Shown here: in pieces, positions 10,743-24,846 of the stretch
Position numbering within the stretch: position 1 is the first letter of the stretch
Layout of the letters: the number at the start of each line of letters is the position of its first letter
Source: Spinellus fusiger
Taxonomy: Eukaryota; Mucoromycota; Mucoromycetes; Mucorales; Phycomycetaceae
Direction: 5' to 3'
Assembly (NCBI GenBank): GCA_025094145.1
Contig: JALLLS010000093.1
Span: 61,235-125,234 of the forward strand
DNA length: 64,000 nucleotides
Notes under the pieces: model-generated
Database searches by the model: none
Told to the model about the DNA's origin: nothing
Seen by the model: only the letters and a program-made list of their open reading frames with translations
Position numbers and translations under genes: made by a program

Positions 10743-13300
10743 TAATAGCAAAGTGTACATTTCAATAAAAAGAAGTCAACCTAAATCTTGGATTCCAAAG
10801 AAGGGTGGTTTGTACTCTTAGGTCAAGAATAGTTATTGGATCTTACTCTGTTCCTGTTTGTTTCCTTTGTTTGTCCTTTTCTTTGTTCGGTCGGCAGGAT
10901 GATTGCCGTTATCTGTCCTCTCGTATCCCTACAGACCTACTTCCAGAGTGTCTCCTCCAGACCGGCACAACCATAGTTCTCGCATCCATAAGAACCGAGT
11001 TTCCTATCTTTCATTAAGTACGCCCCCTCCAGCCCATACACTTGCAAGAGCAACTGGCCTTTCCCCGAGATCCTGCGTGTCTCCAGAGTCATCCCGGTGC
11101 CCAACTGTACAGATACTTTTCTAGTTCTATTATATACATAGATAATGTTCAATGGTGTGTCTATGATTTTATTGGATTTATTTTTCACTGAATTCATAGA
11201 AAAAATATTATCACCATTCTAATTGAGAACAATTTGATAGTGTGATATCTATTTTGATAATCATTTTCTATATATTTAATGGTATGATTATTAATAAATA
11301 GATTATTTCTTCTTCAAATTTTAATGTAATTATTAGATCAGACCTTTATCTAATGATTGGATTAGATAGTTCTGATATACTTCAAAATTAAAGAATTGAA
11401 ATCTTTACTTCTGATTGATAAGCAAATTAATGATTATAATTCTGTTTGAGGATAGAAAAAGCCTTTACTATTGGTATTTTTATTTTCAATAGATTTAGAG
11501 ATATGATGATTAAATTAACCGAAAAGGTATCTATAGATCATCCAGAACATCAATAGGATTATTTAAGTTTTTTAATAGTAATAATAGCTCCCTATACCAA
11601 GTTTCTAGTTGGACATTAAATTTTACAAATTCTATCTGGATGACTCTGTCTGGTAATTGATAGATCTAAGCAATATCGATTTTTAATTATCAGCAAGCAG
11701 AAACATGATAGGTGCACCGGCATGAGAGTTGATACTTGGGAGAATTATTTCTAGCAAACATACTTAATTCGAATGCTGGGTAAAGGCTATGCTTCTGCAA
11801 CTCGTTTCACTTTGCTTCTGATGAATGATTTGGCTATTTCATTCCGGTCTTCTAATTCACCTATTTTTATTTTATCTTCTATTTCAATTCATTTTCTAGA
11901 CTAAAAGTGATGAGGAAAAAGCATGGCTTTTCTATATATATATATATTCTTAATAGTATTATAACCTCATAAATTCATTAGATGGAGACATAAAACTTTC
12001 AATAGATACATAGAAAAATATTTATAATGCAAAAAAGAATTTTATTTATAGGCTACTTAGTAGCCATTATGGATACCCTTGGCATCAATGACAGCCTGGC
12101 ATCTCCGCCCCATGCTGAACATATGAGATGTATTGGCCATGATGAAGTTCAGATTCAGTACCTCTTGCAGGATAGCTAAGTAAGTATCAATACTAGTATC
12201 TTTTCTATAATCTCATAGGTTCTGAATAAGATGTTTACGGTGTTGGATGGTACAGACATTATTAGAAAAGAAAAAATAGCTCGGATTTTAAAAATAAATA
12301 AATAGCCGAGCTTTTTTCCTGTTACTTTATTTCTGTTTGATTTTAACAAGTAAAGTCCGGGGCATTTACCCATTGTTCTTCAGTTAGTATTGTTGTCCCT
12401 GTTCTTATTATTTTTAATTGATTTGATCAATGACCAATCCATTTTTTTTGTATCCGTATCTCTTTCTCTTTGATCAGAAATCATATTTTTATTCTAAACT
12501 TGTATTTTAGTTAACTATTTTGTCAAGCTATTATTATTATTATTATCCTGAATGTGCGCTACAACGAATCTACTATATATATCATACTTGTTTGTACTAA
12601 CAATTTTTAAGAGATTATAGAATAAATGTGATAATGATTTAATGCAGATGACATCTTTTTTCTTCTTCTTTTTTCTTTTAGATAGTTTAAGTACTTCCCA
12701 CACTCTTTTTTCCATCATATAGTCTTCACATTTTTTTTAGTAATACAAAAATTATCTTATTCACCAATGTCAGCACAGAGTATATTTACTAATATTATCA
12801 TACCGCTACTGCCACTACCATTGTTTCATCAATGTGTTTCATTTTTGATTGTATCAATATTATCTTATATTATCTATTCACTCTTTCTTCAGCGAGTATT
12901 TCATTTAATTAGCATTGACATTGAATGATGATTGTGAATTTTAGAATGCTTGTTGGAGAAAATATTTAATTAATCCATGCTCTAGAGAGAGTTAAGATAA
13001 TGAATCAAAGCAAAAGTATAGTCTGATAGTCTGATAGTCTGTGGAACACAATTAATTTTTCAACAATAAATACTGAAGATATTATCTTTGTAACATTACT
13101 ATTGATGATGCTAGTACCACCTCTGCTAACACTATCACTATATCCGTGTAGAAAAGTAGGCTTGTTTCCCTAATCAAGTTGGCTAGTTGTCTCTATTTTT
13201 TTTAATTCATCATCAATCTCATTCTCATATAACAGTAAAAATCACGTAGAATATAGTTTGACCGGAATTATCAACCGTTAATTTACCTTATAGATATTGA
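10743..13300. other. AT-rich region with faint transposon debris
   Basis: I see no intact gene. A GC-richer island at about 10800-11110 has short frames on both strands that I cannot assign. Around 12056-12180 (minus) the string RRCQAVIDAKGIHNGY, followed by a stop, resembles the transposase C-terminus of the Tc1 copies (DRCQAVIDTKRGHTKY), so an older, mostly erased element lies there. Everything here is repeated in copy B of the duplication. Confidence 0.5.
12056..12180 (-). pseudogene. C-terminal remnant of an old Tc1-like transposase
   Basis: Translation on minus gives RRCQAVIDAKGIHNGY-stop, matching the last residues of the better preserved Tc1 transposases in this window. Nothing upstream of it is recognisable. 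The duplicate lies at about 48030-48154. Confidence 0.55.
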
Positions 13301-13570
13301 GAAAGCAGGTGATATAATAGACCTATACATGAAACAAATACACATAAACAGGCCCGAAATCAAATAAAATGAAAAGGAGATTTAAAGTTGGAAGGAGCTG
13401 GAACTTTTCTTTTTCTTTCTTGATATGTACCTATATAAGCTATTTTTTCTGCACACTACCCGCTCTTTCTTTCTATCTTCTTTCTCTATTTTCACAAAAT
13501 CTATACCAAATTTTTATTTCATTATCATACTATCAACCTTACCCAACTGCCTTTAGTTTTACTATCTACT

Positions 13571-14095
13571 ATGAGTAAGTAAAAATATATAAATGTCTAT
13601 TCATCTACACTCTGAACTTATACACATATCCATTAGGATTAACAAAACGCGTTCAAATGAGAACCCAGACAGAAGTTCGCATGAAGCGTAAAGTGGTGGT
13701 GGTGTTTCCAAAGCCTCAGTCACTTCACTTTATGGACTATTTTTACACCCTGGATCATTTATGCTCATATGTTATATCATGTCCGCGCTTTTTGATCCGG
13801 TTCAGTAACCCACAGTAGCATTTCTACTGATAATACCAGTGCTCTTTCTGTTGCTGAGAGTGAAACTTCACTCATGGTGATCAGTGAGTGCCAGTCTTTT
13901 CCTGTTGTGGTGAAGACCAAGACCACTTCTTTTGCTTTGTTGAAGAAAGAGAAGACCACCGACAACAATGGCAGCCTACCGTAAGTTTGTCTCTTCCTCC
14001 CACAACCACGACTATCAAACATTCGACAAATGCCCTTGTCGAATGGAAAGAAGGAATCGTCCCTGTCGGAGATATATCACTAGCTTGGTGATGAT
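13571..14095 (+). pseudogene. Frameshifted copy A of an uncharacterised two-exon gene
   Basis: This is the counterpart of the open gene at 49545-50134. The start codon, 62-bp first intron and TATA-like upstream sequence are kept. Single-base deletions relative to copy B occur at about 13755 (GGG to GG), 13800 (TTT to TT), 13895 (TTTTT to TTTT) and 14058, so the frame is lost between the first and third and again near the end. All but the last lie in homopolymers, so either real decay or sequencing error could explain them. The family is unrecognised. Confidence 0.6.
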
Positions 14096-14315
14096 AATAG
14101 ATGGTTTGTGGAAAGGATTTGAGAATAATCTTTGGTCTTAGCCTTGGTCATGGTAGTTTTAAGGCAGAAAAAAAATTATGAAAAATCTTTGAAAAAAAAC
14201 AAACACCAACCTAGTAAATAGAGAGATAGAGAGGGAAAAAAAAAAGAAAATCATCATCATTTATTTTGCATTGACTTAATAATTCCACAGTAAACACATA
14301 GAGAGAGAAAGAGGG

Positions 14316-15107
14316 AAACGTCCGAGATTAAGAGAATATTCAAAACTGAATTTTCTTAATATCTTATAATACTCGAATTCAGAACAATTATCTTGCTTAA
14401 TGAATATGTTTACACATTACTGTTGTATAGATTATTATTATTAAGTTTTTCAATTATCTCTTCCTCCACTAAACCCATTAGCATATTTACCAAGCCTTCT
14501 GATAGTCACAGAAAGAGAATCAACCCTCAAACTGGCACTAGTTCTATGCATAGGTATACGGCCAATGCCTGTTTCATTGTTAGGTTAGATATCTGTTTAA
14601 CCTATTACTAACAACTATAGGATACTTGGTGAGGCATCATCAATAAAAAAACTGTCCTTGTTAAGGATTAAACAAAGTCTTATATAAAAAAGAAGAATAA
14701 TAGAAGAGGTAATTGAGTGAACAAAAGAAATATAGACAGTGATATTTCTCTGATCCATGATGAGTTGTGTGAATGTATAGCAGAGATGATATATATCTAA
14801 ATATACAATAATTTTTTTATATAGAAGGTAAAACTCCCACAACATAAAGAAGAAGCACCAGTGGGTCCAAGACTAATACCATTGGACACACAATTTTAAC
14901 ACCCCGTTGTCTAAATGATAAACAAAGATGGCACGCCTATCTTCCAAAGTAGACAATCACCATAAGCCAATACATTGGTATCATTATCCATCCATGGACC
15001 TGTTCTAACAGGGATATTGATAGACTTATGGTGATCAAAAAAGTGGAAATCAAATCATACTATTAATGTCTTACCAATTTGAACAATCTATAGTCAGAAC
15101 CCAAATA
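14316..15107. other. Intergenic AT-rich interval
   Basis: Short frames at 14393-14611 (plus) and 14615-14845 (minus) have hydrophobic, AT-driven composition and no recognisable motif. I see no supported gene. Confidence 0.5.
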
Positions 15108-16678
15108 CACTATTTTCACTTATTGTCGCACTTTTGAAAAAAAAATTGTCGCATTAATAAATTAAAAGATGGCGTATAAGTTGGATGCGACAAATGCGAC
15201 ATAAATGCTTTATTGTTAAAGAGGCTTCTCTTGTAAGCAATCATCAAATCTATCGACAGAGTATTTACAAAATCCTATGAGATCACCGAGAAGAACTTGG
15301 TTAGATGCATCGGCGATTCTAGATGATAGCGTTTCTTCTTCCAAGAGTCTTTCTCTTTTCAATTTGCTTTTGAAAATAGACCAGAATAGCTCGATGGGAC
15401 TCAACTCTGGTGAGTATGGAGGAAGATAGATACACCTGTACCCACGGCCTTCAATGAAGCTTTTAATGTCTTTATTCATGTGGATAGGTGCCTTGTCCAT
15501 AATCAAGTCATTGTCCTTGAAAACATCTGGAAAATTATCCATGACATCCATTGTATTACTCAAGAAATTAATATAGTGGCCAGTAATAGTGCCTTTGCTT
15601 TGTTTTTGAGAAGGCCCACCAGATCCAGTAGTTCTTCTTTTCTTTGAAACAGGCAACATTCGAGGCCGTCTTACTTTTATATTGACAATACCCTGAGCAG
15701 TTGTTGCTCCCATGATGGTTGTTGTTTTAGCCCTCGTTCTTGGTACTTTTACTACTGCACAAGTACCTACTTTTGACCAAGCAAAAGTACGCTTCATGTT
15801 GATGTGGAATGCCGTCTCATCTATGAAGACACAGTTGCTCAAGTAGTCCATATCTGTCTCCATCCATTTTTGTACCCACTCCTTTCGATCCTTGATCTTT
15901 TCAGGACTATTAAGATCAACTGAATGAAAATGGTTCTTTTCAGACTGATCTTAGAATTTTTGGTGACAAAATTGTAGAGAGCTGTTTTCGATATCTCCAA
16001 ATCATTAAAGGACGTTCTCAAACTCTCCATCATTTGATCCAAGACTAAAGAGGGCTGATCGTCCAATAAATCGACCAAAAATCTTTTGTGTCTATCGTCA
16101 AGTAGTGCTGGTCTACCAACTGGCCTTCCACTACTTTCTTTTCTGGCAATGAATGTCTGAGGATTCTGTTGATCGTTTGAGTACCATCGCTGAGCAGTGC
16201 GTGGGTTGTTTTGAAGTTTCAGTGCAGTAGCTCTGACGCTCATACCCCTTTCATAAATTAATACAAATAACTGCTCTTTCTCAGAATCTTTGTAATGCCC
16301 ATGGACGCCATGAGCTCTGTTATCCTCGTCCTTATTGACATCTCTGTCTACGGATTGTTGTACAGTTTTTCTTTCTGGCTTCTCGGGTGGTTTGAGGTCA
16401 AGGTACATCCCGAAATTTATAACCGTCTCAATGGGGTACGTCTTCTCGTCTACCTCCATCCCCACTACTGTAACAGCTATGCCTTCATCATTATAGATAT
16501 TTCCTTGGACGTCTTCGTGCACAATGTTATTCTTTATTATTATTAAGATAAGTAAAATGTAAGAAAACCTTAAGTACTTAGAATGTGCCAGTTTTAAATC
16601 TTTTACTATGCCAAGTTTTAATTAATTAAGGCGACATGTTTTTCTCCAAAAGTGCGACAATAATAAGTGAGAATAGTG
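15108..16678 (-). mobile_element. IS630/Tc1-mariner superfamily transposon (1571 bp, DD34E)
   Basis: It is flanked by TA (15106-15107 and 16679-16680). The terminal inverted repeats start CACTATTTTCACTTATTGTC on the left and, in reverse complement, CACTATTCTCACTTATTATT on the right, continuing with TGTCGCACTTTTG in both. They extend imperfectly for about 60 bp. The interior encodes a transposase on minus in two overlapping frames. This family is distinct from the CAGYCACACCC Tc1 copies. Confidence 0.88.
15216..16522 (-). pseudogene. DD34E transposase with a single frameshift
   Basis: The N-terminal frame (16522-15839) carries a helix-turn-helix region (RGMSVRATALKLQNNPRTAQ) and a second one (SKTALYNFVTKNSKISLKRT). 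The C-terminal frame (15863-15216) carries all three catalytic residues: VFIDETAFH, LIMDKAPIH and PPYSPELSPIELFW. Exactly 34 residues lie between the second Asp and the Glu. Between the frames, near 15935-15950, one base change of phase is needed. Frame +1 there reads FHSVDLNSPEKIKDRKEW, a natural continuation, so the break is a single indel. Apart from that the protein (about 430 residues) looks complete, so this is a young copy or contains a sequencing error. Confidence 0.82.
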
Positions 16679-17114
16679 TACCATTGAGCATGTAAGGTCG
16701 CAATTATAAAAATAAAAACACAATGTCTAAAAGATGATTAAATACACTTTCAATAAAGAGATTAAGACTGCCATTATGCTTTAATGGAAAATACTATATA
16801 TTTACCCCAAAGAGTACACAGACAAGTTGTATTACCAGTACGAGGCAGATGGATCAAGAGGTTATTGATTCATAGGGTATATCTACAAGTTATTATGTAG
16901 GATTTAATAAAAACTGATTGATAAATAGAGACCACTATTTTCTTTATTCATAGGAAATTTGAAATATCTAGCTAGAAAATGTATAAAGTTATAAATATAT
17001 CAAACCATTGAAAAAGAATAAAAGAATACTTTCTTGGATCTGTTTTTTTTTTCAATATATTATGAACTTTCAGTATACAAAGAATGAAGGAAATGAAAGA
17101 ATAAATGAGAAAGT
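16679..17114. other. Intergenic region downstream of the TFB1M-like gene
   Basis: AT-rich sequence between the DD34E element and the stop of the dimethyltransferase gene. No coding signal seen. Confidence 0.5.
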
Positions 17115-18435
17115 CTATAAAGAAAGGGTATGCTTATGAAATAGTTTAGCTACTTGACAAAAGCTTTCTGTAGGAATATCTTCAGGACGTGCTTTAAAAT
17201 CAACTATTGTTTCCAATTCATCCATCAATGGTGGAAGAGCGGGGACTTGTTTACTCAAATGTCTGAGAAAGAGAGAGAATAAGTAGTCAGTATGGTTTTG
17301 TTTCTTTACCTTAGAATGTGTCCAACTGTCTTGCGTCTTTTTGTAAAGAAGTGGCGGACGGTTGTCTCTAGCACAGGATAGATATCTACTAACTAAGAAA
17401 AAGAGCTCAACGACTGTACTTACCTCCTTCAGGTGTGTCTGGTGAGATTGGTTTTGGTACCAATTGAACTACACTAGCATCTACCTTAGTGTTTGATGAA
17501 TTAATAGCTCGATAGTTTCTTGTGATAGTTACCTTTGGTTTGGGTACAAATACAGTGCTAGGCACTTGGTACACTGTCTTGACATGACATAGACTCTGTG
17601 CCATCACGGAGAGTCTTCCTCTGTGAGAAGTTGATGGCTGTGCACAAAGACGCTGCACCATCACATGTCAATAAAATACTTATGCCTATTGACTCTACCT
17701 CGCCCACTTCTTTTTGAAACATTAGGGTCATCCAAACACTCTCTTCTGTATGGAAGAGTCCTTCTTTTTTAGCCATCATGTGTAGCCATTGAATGAGCAG
17801 AGGAGAAGCAACATTGAAAGGCAAGTTGCCCATAATATGACTAGGTCCACGTATAGATTCTGTTGCACTGGACAAGGAAATAGCCGATACAATGTCTTGA
17901 TGCGATACCTTTAACATATTGCCTTGAATCACCTAATTTGAGTCAGTCATTGCTCTGTATTGGTAATGTCGTTACTTTGAAACGATATGCAGAGGCTTCT
18001 TCTAGTTGCTATTTTAGGGGTGAGGGTGAGTACACACTGTAGTCTCTTTATTGACTTCTTACCTTGAGGGTTGGCATAAATCGATCATCCTTCTCGACAG
18101 CGACTACTTTTGTGACGCCAGCATCAAGAATGGAGCGTGTCAATAGACCCGGTCCTTATCCACCTTTCTAGTTTAGTCACAAGGATATACTCATTCTCCC
18201 GGTATTTTACTCACCAGGACCCACTTCTACAACGAGGGGTGTGTCGGGACACAGACAGGCAGTTCTGACTATCTTGTCTGGTCCATGTCAGTGCATAAGC
18301 TTAACATAAGAAAGTACCTGTAATGTTCTTATCGAGAATAAAGTTCTGGCTGAGTTGTGACTTAGCAGACAGTCCATAGATCTTGATGAGTTCTCTAACA
18401 CCAGGGAGTTTGGGTAATGTGCTCCCAACTGACAT
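17115..18435 (-). CDS. Mitochondrial rRNA adenine dimethyltransferase (TFB1M/KsgA family)
   Basis: Predicted to dimethylate two adenines in the 3' hairpin of the small mitochondrial rRNA. Nine exons join in frame: 18435-18318, 18277-18215, 18154-18063, 18008-17976, 17932-17699, 17652-17533, 17484-17424, 17388-17310 and 17262-17115. Together they encode 315 residues. The N-terminus LIKIYGLSAKSQLSQNFILD is the family signature. Then come VVEVGPGPGLLTRSIL (SAM motif I), VVAVEKDDRFMPTL, the catalytic MGNLPFNVASPLLI (NLPF), GRLSVMAQ, and VPSTVFVPKPKVDASVVQLVP. The start at 18435 is the first ATG before this signature; the in-frame codons upstream lack another ATG. It shares a 456-bp divergent promoter with NAA15. 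KsgA/Dim1 relatives are the alternatives, but the QLSQNFILD and IYGL context favours the mitochondrial branch. Confidence 0.9.
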
Positions 18436-18891
18436 GATCTCGAGAGTAGATCTTGGCTTGACAGTGACTGTGGTTTTATTATAAACCTTTCTTTTGAACT
18501 CACTCTCTTCCACTCTACCCGTTATTTGTCCTCTTCTTTCTTTCTTTCCTTCTTTCTTCTTTTCTTATCTACTATTCTTCTGTAGATAGCATTTGGACTG
18601 TTATGATTATCTCTTTTTCTTTCTTTCTTTCTTCTTGCACGGCTAGTGTGTGCAAATAGCCAAGGAATCCTTTCCTACGTCACGTGCTGAATCGGTGTTG
18701 CTGGTCTTTAGGACGCCACCCTCACCATTATTTTCTTTTCTTTTCTTTTCCCCTTGTTCAGTGACGCCCTGCCCACTGTCTGTTCTGTCTGTACGTCTTT
18801 TTTAGTTGGTCTGTTTTATTGTTTATTCCCCCCCTTTTAGAGTCAAAAGTTCACCTACACCTACAACTACAGCCACAACTACACACCCTTA
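18436..18891. promoter_or_regulatory. Divergent TFB1M-like/NAA15 promoter
   Basis: The 456-bp head-to-head intergenic region contains TACGTCACGTG at 18676-18686, an overlap of an ACGTCA (CRE-like) and a CACGTG (E-box) core. It also has pyrimidine tracts on both sides. A shared bidirectional promoter is inferred from geometry. Confidence 0.5.
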
Positions 18892-21713
18892 ATGAACGTA
18901 AAACGAGAACTTCCAGCCAAAGAGAGTGCTGTTTTCAAGAACATCCTGGTACGAACCCCTTTCCTGATGCTTGTTATGCCTGGCATTACCGTGGTTTAAC
19001 CGACCTGGCCTTTCAGAAAAACTATGAGCACAAACAGTATAAAAAGGGCCTCAAGTTGGCTGATTCTATTCTCAAGCGTTTCCCTGAACATGGAGGTAGT
19101 GTCCACAAAACAGGAAAAGAAAGAAGAAATACACAGCATAGGTCTGTCCAAACGTAGAGTACTTACCCAAAGATACTAGAAACATTGGCCATGAAGGGGT
19201 TGTTTTTGAACAATCTCGATAAAAAAGAAGAAGGCTATGACTATGTGAAAAAGGGTCTTCGTTATGACCTGACATCGCATATCTGTAAGTCAAGGGATCT
19301 TTCTCTCCCTCTCTCTCTTTCTATCTTTCTTTCTATCTATATAGATAGAAAGAAAGATAGAAAGAGAGAGAGGGAGAGAAGAAAGAACTCTGTGAATGGC
19401 CACAGAACTTATTCTCCTTGTCATTAGGCTGGCATGTGTACGGTCTTCTTCACCGTGCCGATAAGAATTACGAGGAGGCTGCCAAGTGCTATACCCATGC
19501 TCTCAAGTACAATAAGAATGATATTAACATTTTGAGAGACTTTGCTTTGTTGCAGACACAGATGCGCCATTACGATGCATTAGTGGTAAGGACATAAACA
19601 CAGGTTAAGTACGAGAGACGCTAGGGTAGGATTGTTGATGGGCATGGGGCTATTCTCGTCTCTATGAATAGGAAACACGCTCGGATCTTGTACAGCAAAA
19701 ACCAAACAACCCTCCCTTTTGGATTGGATTGGCTGTAGCCTTCCAGTTAGTAGGTGAATATGACTCTGCATTGGCCACTCTTAAGAAGCATGAGGAGAAT
19801 CTCAGAGTAAGTGAGTTACTGGGGGAATCACAACTCATCCTCTATTTCTTCTTCTTTTTCTTCTTCTTCTATTTTGTGTGTGTGTGTGTGTGTGTGTATT
19901 AGTGGAATGGACCTATCACCTATGAAATGTCGGAATTGCTGATGTACCATAACACACTGCTACAAGAAAAAGGAGAGAATGAAGAGGGTCTTGCCCATTT
20001 GCAGGAGATTGAGCCTCATATCACTGACAAGACAGGATGGAAGGAACTGCGTGCTTCCTACCTATCCAAGTTGGGCAGAGAAGAAGAGGCAGAGGCTGCT
20101 TATCGTCTTTTGATCAGTGAGAACCCCTACAATACGCATTACATTGAATGTCTCTTGAAGGCCAAACAGTTGGACACAGGTAACGTACAGGCTATTATTA
20201 CTGTTACTGTTACTGCTACTGTTATTTTGAGGTTGCTACTAAAAGGACATGCCCTTGACTAGTGGACAAGAGCAGTGAGGCCAGTGTGCTTGTGGATGAA
20301 CTCAAGAGCCAGTACCCTCGTTCCAAGGCAATAGAGACCCTTGCCCTCCATTACTCCAGTGGTGATAGCTTCAGAACAAAAGTAGAAGTTGTGTTGCAGA
20401 CCTCCTTAAGAAAGGGTGTTCCTTCTCTTTTCAATAGCATGAAGAAGTTCTATGGGGAGGCTGAGAAACAGAGCGTGATTGAGTCTCTTGTTCAAGGCTA
20501 CTGTGATTCCCTTGCCACCCATACCAGCTTCACCAAGGAATCCACACACGAGCCCCCTACTGCCTACTTGTGGACTCTCTACTATCTTGCCCAGCACTAT
20601 GATTACCACCGTCAGACAGATCGGGCCCTTGAGATCATTGACAAGGCCATTGCCCACACTCCTACTGTAGTGGAGTTGTACATGACAAAGGGAAGAATCC
20701 TCAAGCATGCAGGAAAGAAGGAACAAGCAATGCAAGTCATGAACCAAGGCCGTCAATTGGATCTCCAGGACCGCTTTATCAACTCAAAGTGTGCCAAGTA
20801 CATGATGAGAGCAGGCCACATTGAAGAAGCAGAAAAGACCATTAGTCTTTTTACCCGTCGCGACGTGTCTACGCTCCAGGACTTGATTGATATGCAGTGT
20901 CAGTGGTTCTCTACAGAAGAGGGATTGGCTTATGCTGATAAGAAGGAGTACGGAAAGGCACTGAAGCGATTCCATACTGTGGATAAGTTCTACTCTGATA
21001 TCTTTGATGACCAGTTTGATTTCCACACCTACTGTCTGCGCAAGACCACCCTCCGTGCCTATGTGGACATGCTGCACTGTGAAGACCATCTCCGTGCCCA
21101 CCCCTACTATCTCAAGGCAGCCAAGGGTGCTGTCCAGATCTACCTTGCATTGGCAGATCTTCCCAATGATACTGCCAATGATAAGAATGCAGCTGATATG
21201 ACAGAGGCAGAGAAGAAAAAGGCAAGAAACAAGGCACGCAAGGCTGAGCTCAAGGCCCAGCAAGACAAGGAGGCCAAAAAGGCAGCCCTGGTCAAGGAGG
21301 AGACACTGAAGCAGAGACAGGATCCCAAGAAGCCTGTGGATCAAGACCCATTGGGTGAGAAGTATGTTGCTACGACGACTCCCTTGGAGGATGCCCTTTT
21401 GTTTGTGAAGCCTCTTCAGCAGCTGGCACCTCGTCGCCTGGAGACACATACTCTTGGATTTGAGATTTACCTTCGTCAGCGTCAATGGTTGTTGGCATTG
21501 AGATGTTTGGTCAAGACAGCACAGATCAACAAGGCCCACAGTAGTTTCAAGGTGAATTTGGACAGATTCCAGACAGCAGGTAAATATAGGATGGGGCGCT
21601 CTTTCATTGCAGATCCAAGACTCACCATCACTCCACTAGTGGCGTGTGTTTCTCTTGAGGCTACTGTGAAGCAAGTAGTAGATCATCAGATGACGCTTCT
21701 TACTCAGGCTTAG
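18892..21713 (+). CDS. NAA15: N-terminal acetyltransferase A auxiliary subunit NAA15 (Nat1)
   Basis: TPR-repeat scaffold that anchors the catalytic NAA10 subunit to ribosomes for co-translational N-terminal acetylation. Seven exons (18892-18948, 19017-19095, 19180-19284, 19428-19585, 19672-19806, 19903-20179, 20263-21713) give 753 residues with consistent phases. Family landmarks are [13 protein letters not shown] at the start, [68 protein letters not shown], and the acidic/basic linker [20 protein letters not shown]. Length is somewhat short of the yeast and human proteins (about 850-870). A 33-bp GTAAAT…TTGCAG stretch at about 21581-21613 is in frame and could be a micro-intron; I left it coding. 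Intron 3 holds a perfect 80-bp palindrome. Confidence 0.93.
19301..19380. repeat. Perfect 80-bp spacerless palindrome in a NAA15 intron
   Basis: Bases 19301-19340 and 19341-19380 are exact reverse complements, all 40 pairs matching, with no spacer. The centre is TCTAT|ATAGA. The arms are polypyrimidine on the left and polypurine on the right. It lies within the intron following the exon that ends at 19284, so the pre-mRNA can form a 40-bp hairpin between donor and acceptor. Confidence 0.95.
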
Positions 21714-21905
21714 AGGCTGTCCTGTGTACCTTTGTCTACTTTAAAGAGGCATCATAAACAGTGCAATGAAGCGTCTTTATTAGAGCGATAGAAGCAAAAG
21801 ATCAAAAATAAAGGCATAAAGGCCACTAAGGATTTCCATGAGCTGCTGTTTCCACCTGTGGTTCCATGCATTCTCTGTTGTGTTGTGTTGGGAGAGTGCG
21901 GCGTA

Positions 21906-22824
21906 TTACATGAGTACACAGCCATTCTTTTCTTCGGAGGGTGGGTTATTGGCTTTCTCAATAGTAGCGATCAGCATATCGAATATTTTAGCTGAGAATA
22001 AGAGATGAGATAGAGATGAGATAGAGATGAGGTAGAGTGAATGTTTGTCCTTACCAACATTCTCATTGTGCTTGGCAGATGTCTCAATATGAGGACATGT
22101 CCACTGTTGAGCAATATCCTTTCCTTCTTGGAGTGTGACTTGTCTATAACAGAATAGGTGAGTGGGTTGTGTTTTTTCTTTTTCTTTTTCTTTTTCTTCT
22201 CCTTCTCCTCCTTCTCTTTCCAAACCTACCTTTGGATGTTCAGATCGGATTTATTGCCTACAATAATACAAGGGACGGTTTCAAGACCAGTAAAGTCGAG
22301 GATTTTGTCTCTTATGATTTTGATCATATCAAAGCTAGAGCGAGAAGCAATGGAGTAGACAAGCACATAGCCATTGACACTGGACGCATGATGGGACGAG
22401 AGAATAGAATATTCGTCCTATTACCACTAAGGATTCTTCCTATAGAGTCAAGGGAGGGGCTTTACCTGTCCTGCAGTGTCCATGATCTCCACAACATATT
22501 CTAGCAGACAGCGGCTAAGTACACACCCACATGGATCTATCTCCATGGCCACATTCTATGGCTTACCATGGCCTCGGTACTTTATGGTTTTTGTAAAGGT
22601 ATTCTCTATGGTAGGATAGTAGCTATCGACGAAATGGTTCTCACAGAACTGGATGACGAGCGAAGACTTGCCTAGAGAAGAGAGAGAAAGAGAGAGAAAA
22701 CAACAGAACCCGGGTCAGGTCTTCTTCTATGGATACACTGGAGAGAGACAGCTGGTGTTGTCTGCTTACCCACTGCTCTCGAACCAAGCACGGCTATCCT
22801 TCTGGCTTTTGTTTGATGTGACAT
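21906..22824 (-). CDS. RHB1: Rheb-family small GTPase
   Basis: Membrane-anchored Ras-like GTPase that activates TORC1. Six exons on minus give about 185 residues, the Rheb length. The P-loop is GSRAVGKSS, with the Rheb-specific Arg and Val positions. The effector region is YYPTIENTFTK. Switch II is DTAGQDEYSI, followed by NGYVLVYSIASRSSFD. The base-recognition motif is VGNKSDL and the G5 motif is ETSAK. The C-terminus CVLM is a CaaX box, so farnesylation is expected. Start ATG 22824 (MSHQTKARRIAVLG). Exon 1 is 22824-22770 and exon 2 is 22671-22567; later junctions fall after DTAGQ, after NIQR and after NENV. The gene directly upstream is an S6K-type kinase on the same strand. An ACGTCA lies at 22922-22927 in the promoter. 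Confidence 0.93.
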
Positions 22825-23206
22825 GAGGAGAGAAGGTAAAGGGAAGAAAAGAAGAAAGGAAGGGGAAGAAAGAAAAGAAAATAATGAGGCCACACTGCAG
22901 TGTTCCTCAGCCTACAGAACAACGTCATCATGACTGTGGGTGAATAATGATCCATGAGCCTGTGCATTAGAGTGAGTGCATTGGAGACTAACATTCCACT
23001 GCCATTCTTCTGTGCTGCCATGCCATTGACTATTTTAGTCCAGGCTATTTTTGTGGAGGAGGAGAAGGAGGGGGTTTTTATGGACAGAAGCAAAACACAT
23101 CCCACTTTAAAGACCAATCCATAACAAGGCCCGTTTTATAAATACATCAAGGGGAAGAACACAAAGATAGAGGGTTGATGACTGCTGATGGGATGTATGT
23201 GCTCCT

Positions 23207-24846
<1,640 letters not shown>

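Larger units (their letters stand above)
10152..14315. repeat. 4.2 kb segmental duplication, copy A
   Basis: This segment matches 46123-50293 in the same orientation almost base for base, with a constant offset of 35971, becoming 35974 after a 3-base indel near 11905. It includes the right 589 bp of Tc1 copy 1, about 2.8 kb of AT-rich non-coding DNA, and a small spliced gene that is frameshifted in this copy. Similarity decays only over the last 150 bp. Confidence 0.9.

Noticed and set aside
20406..21539. Long minus-strand frames (up to 251 residues) over NAA15
   Set aside because: Shadows of the well-supported NAA15 exon 7; Cys/Leu-rich composition typical of antisense translation.
21581..21613. 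33-bp GT…AG micro-intron in NAA15 exon 7
   Set aside because: Shorter than the other introns and in frame without stops, so kept as coding; noted in the gene entry.
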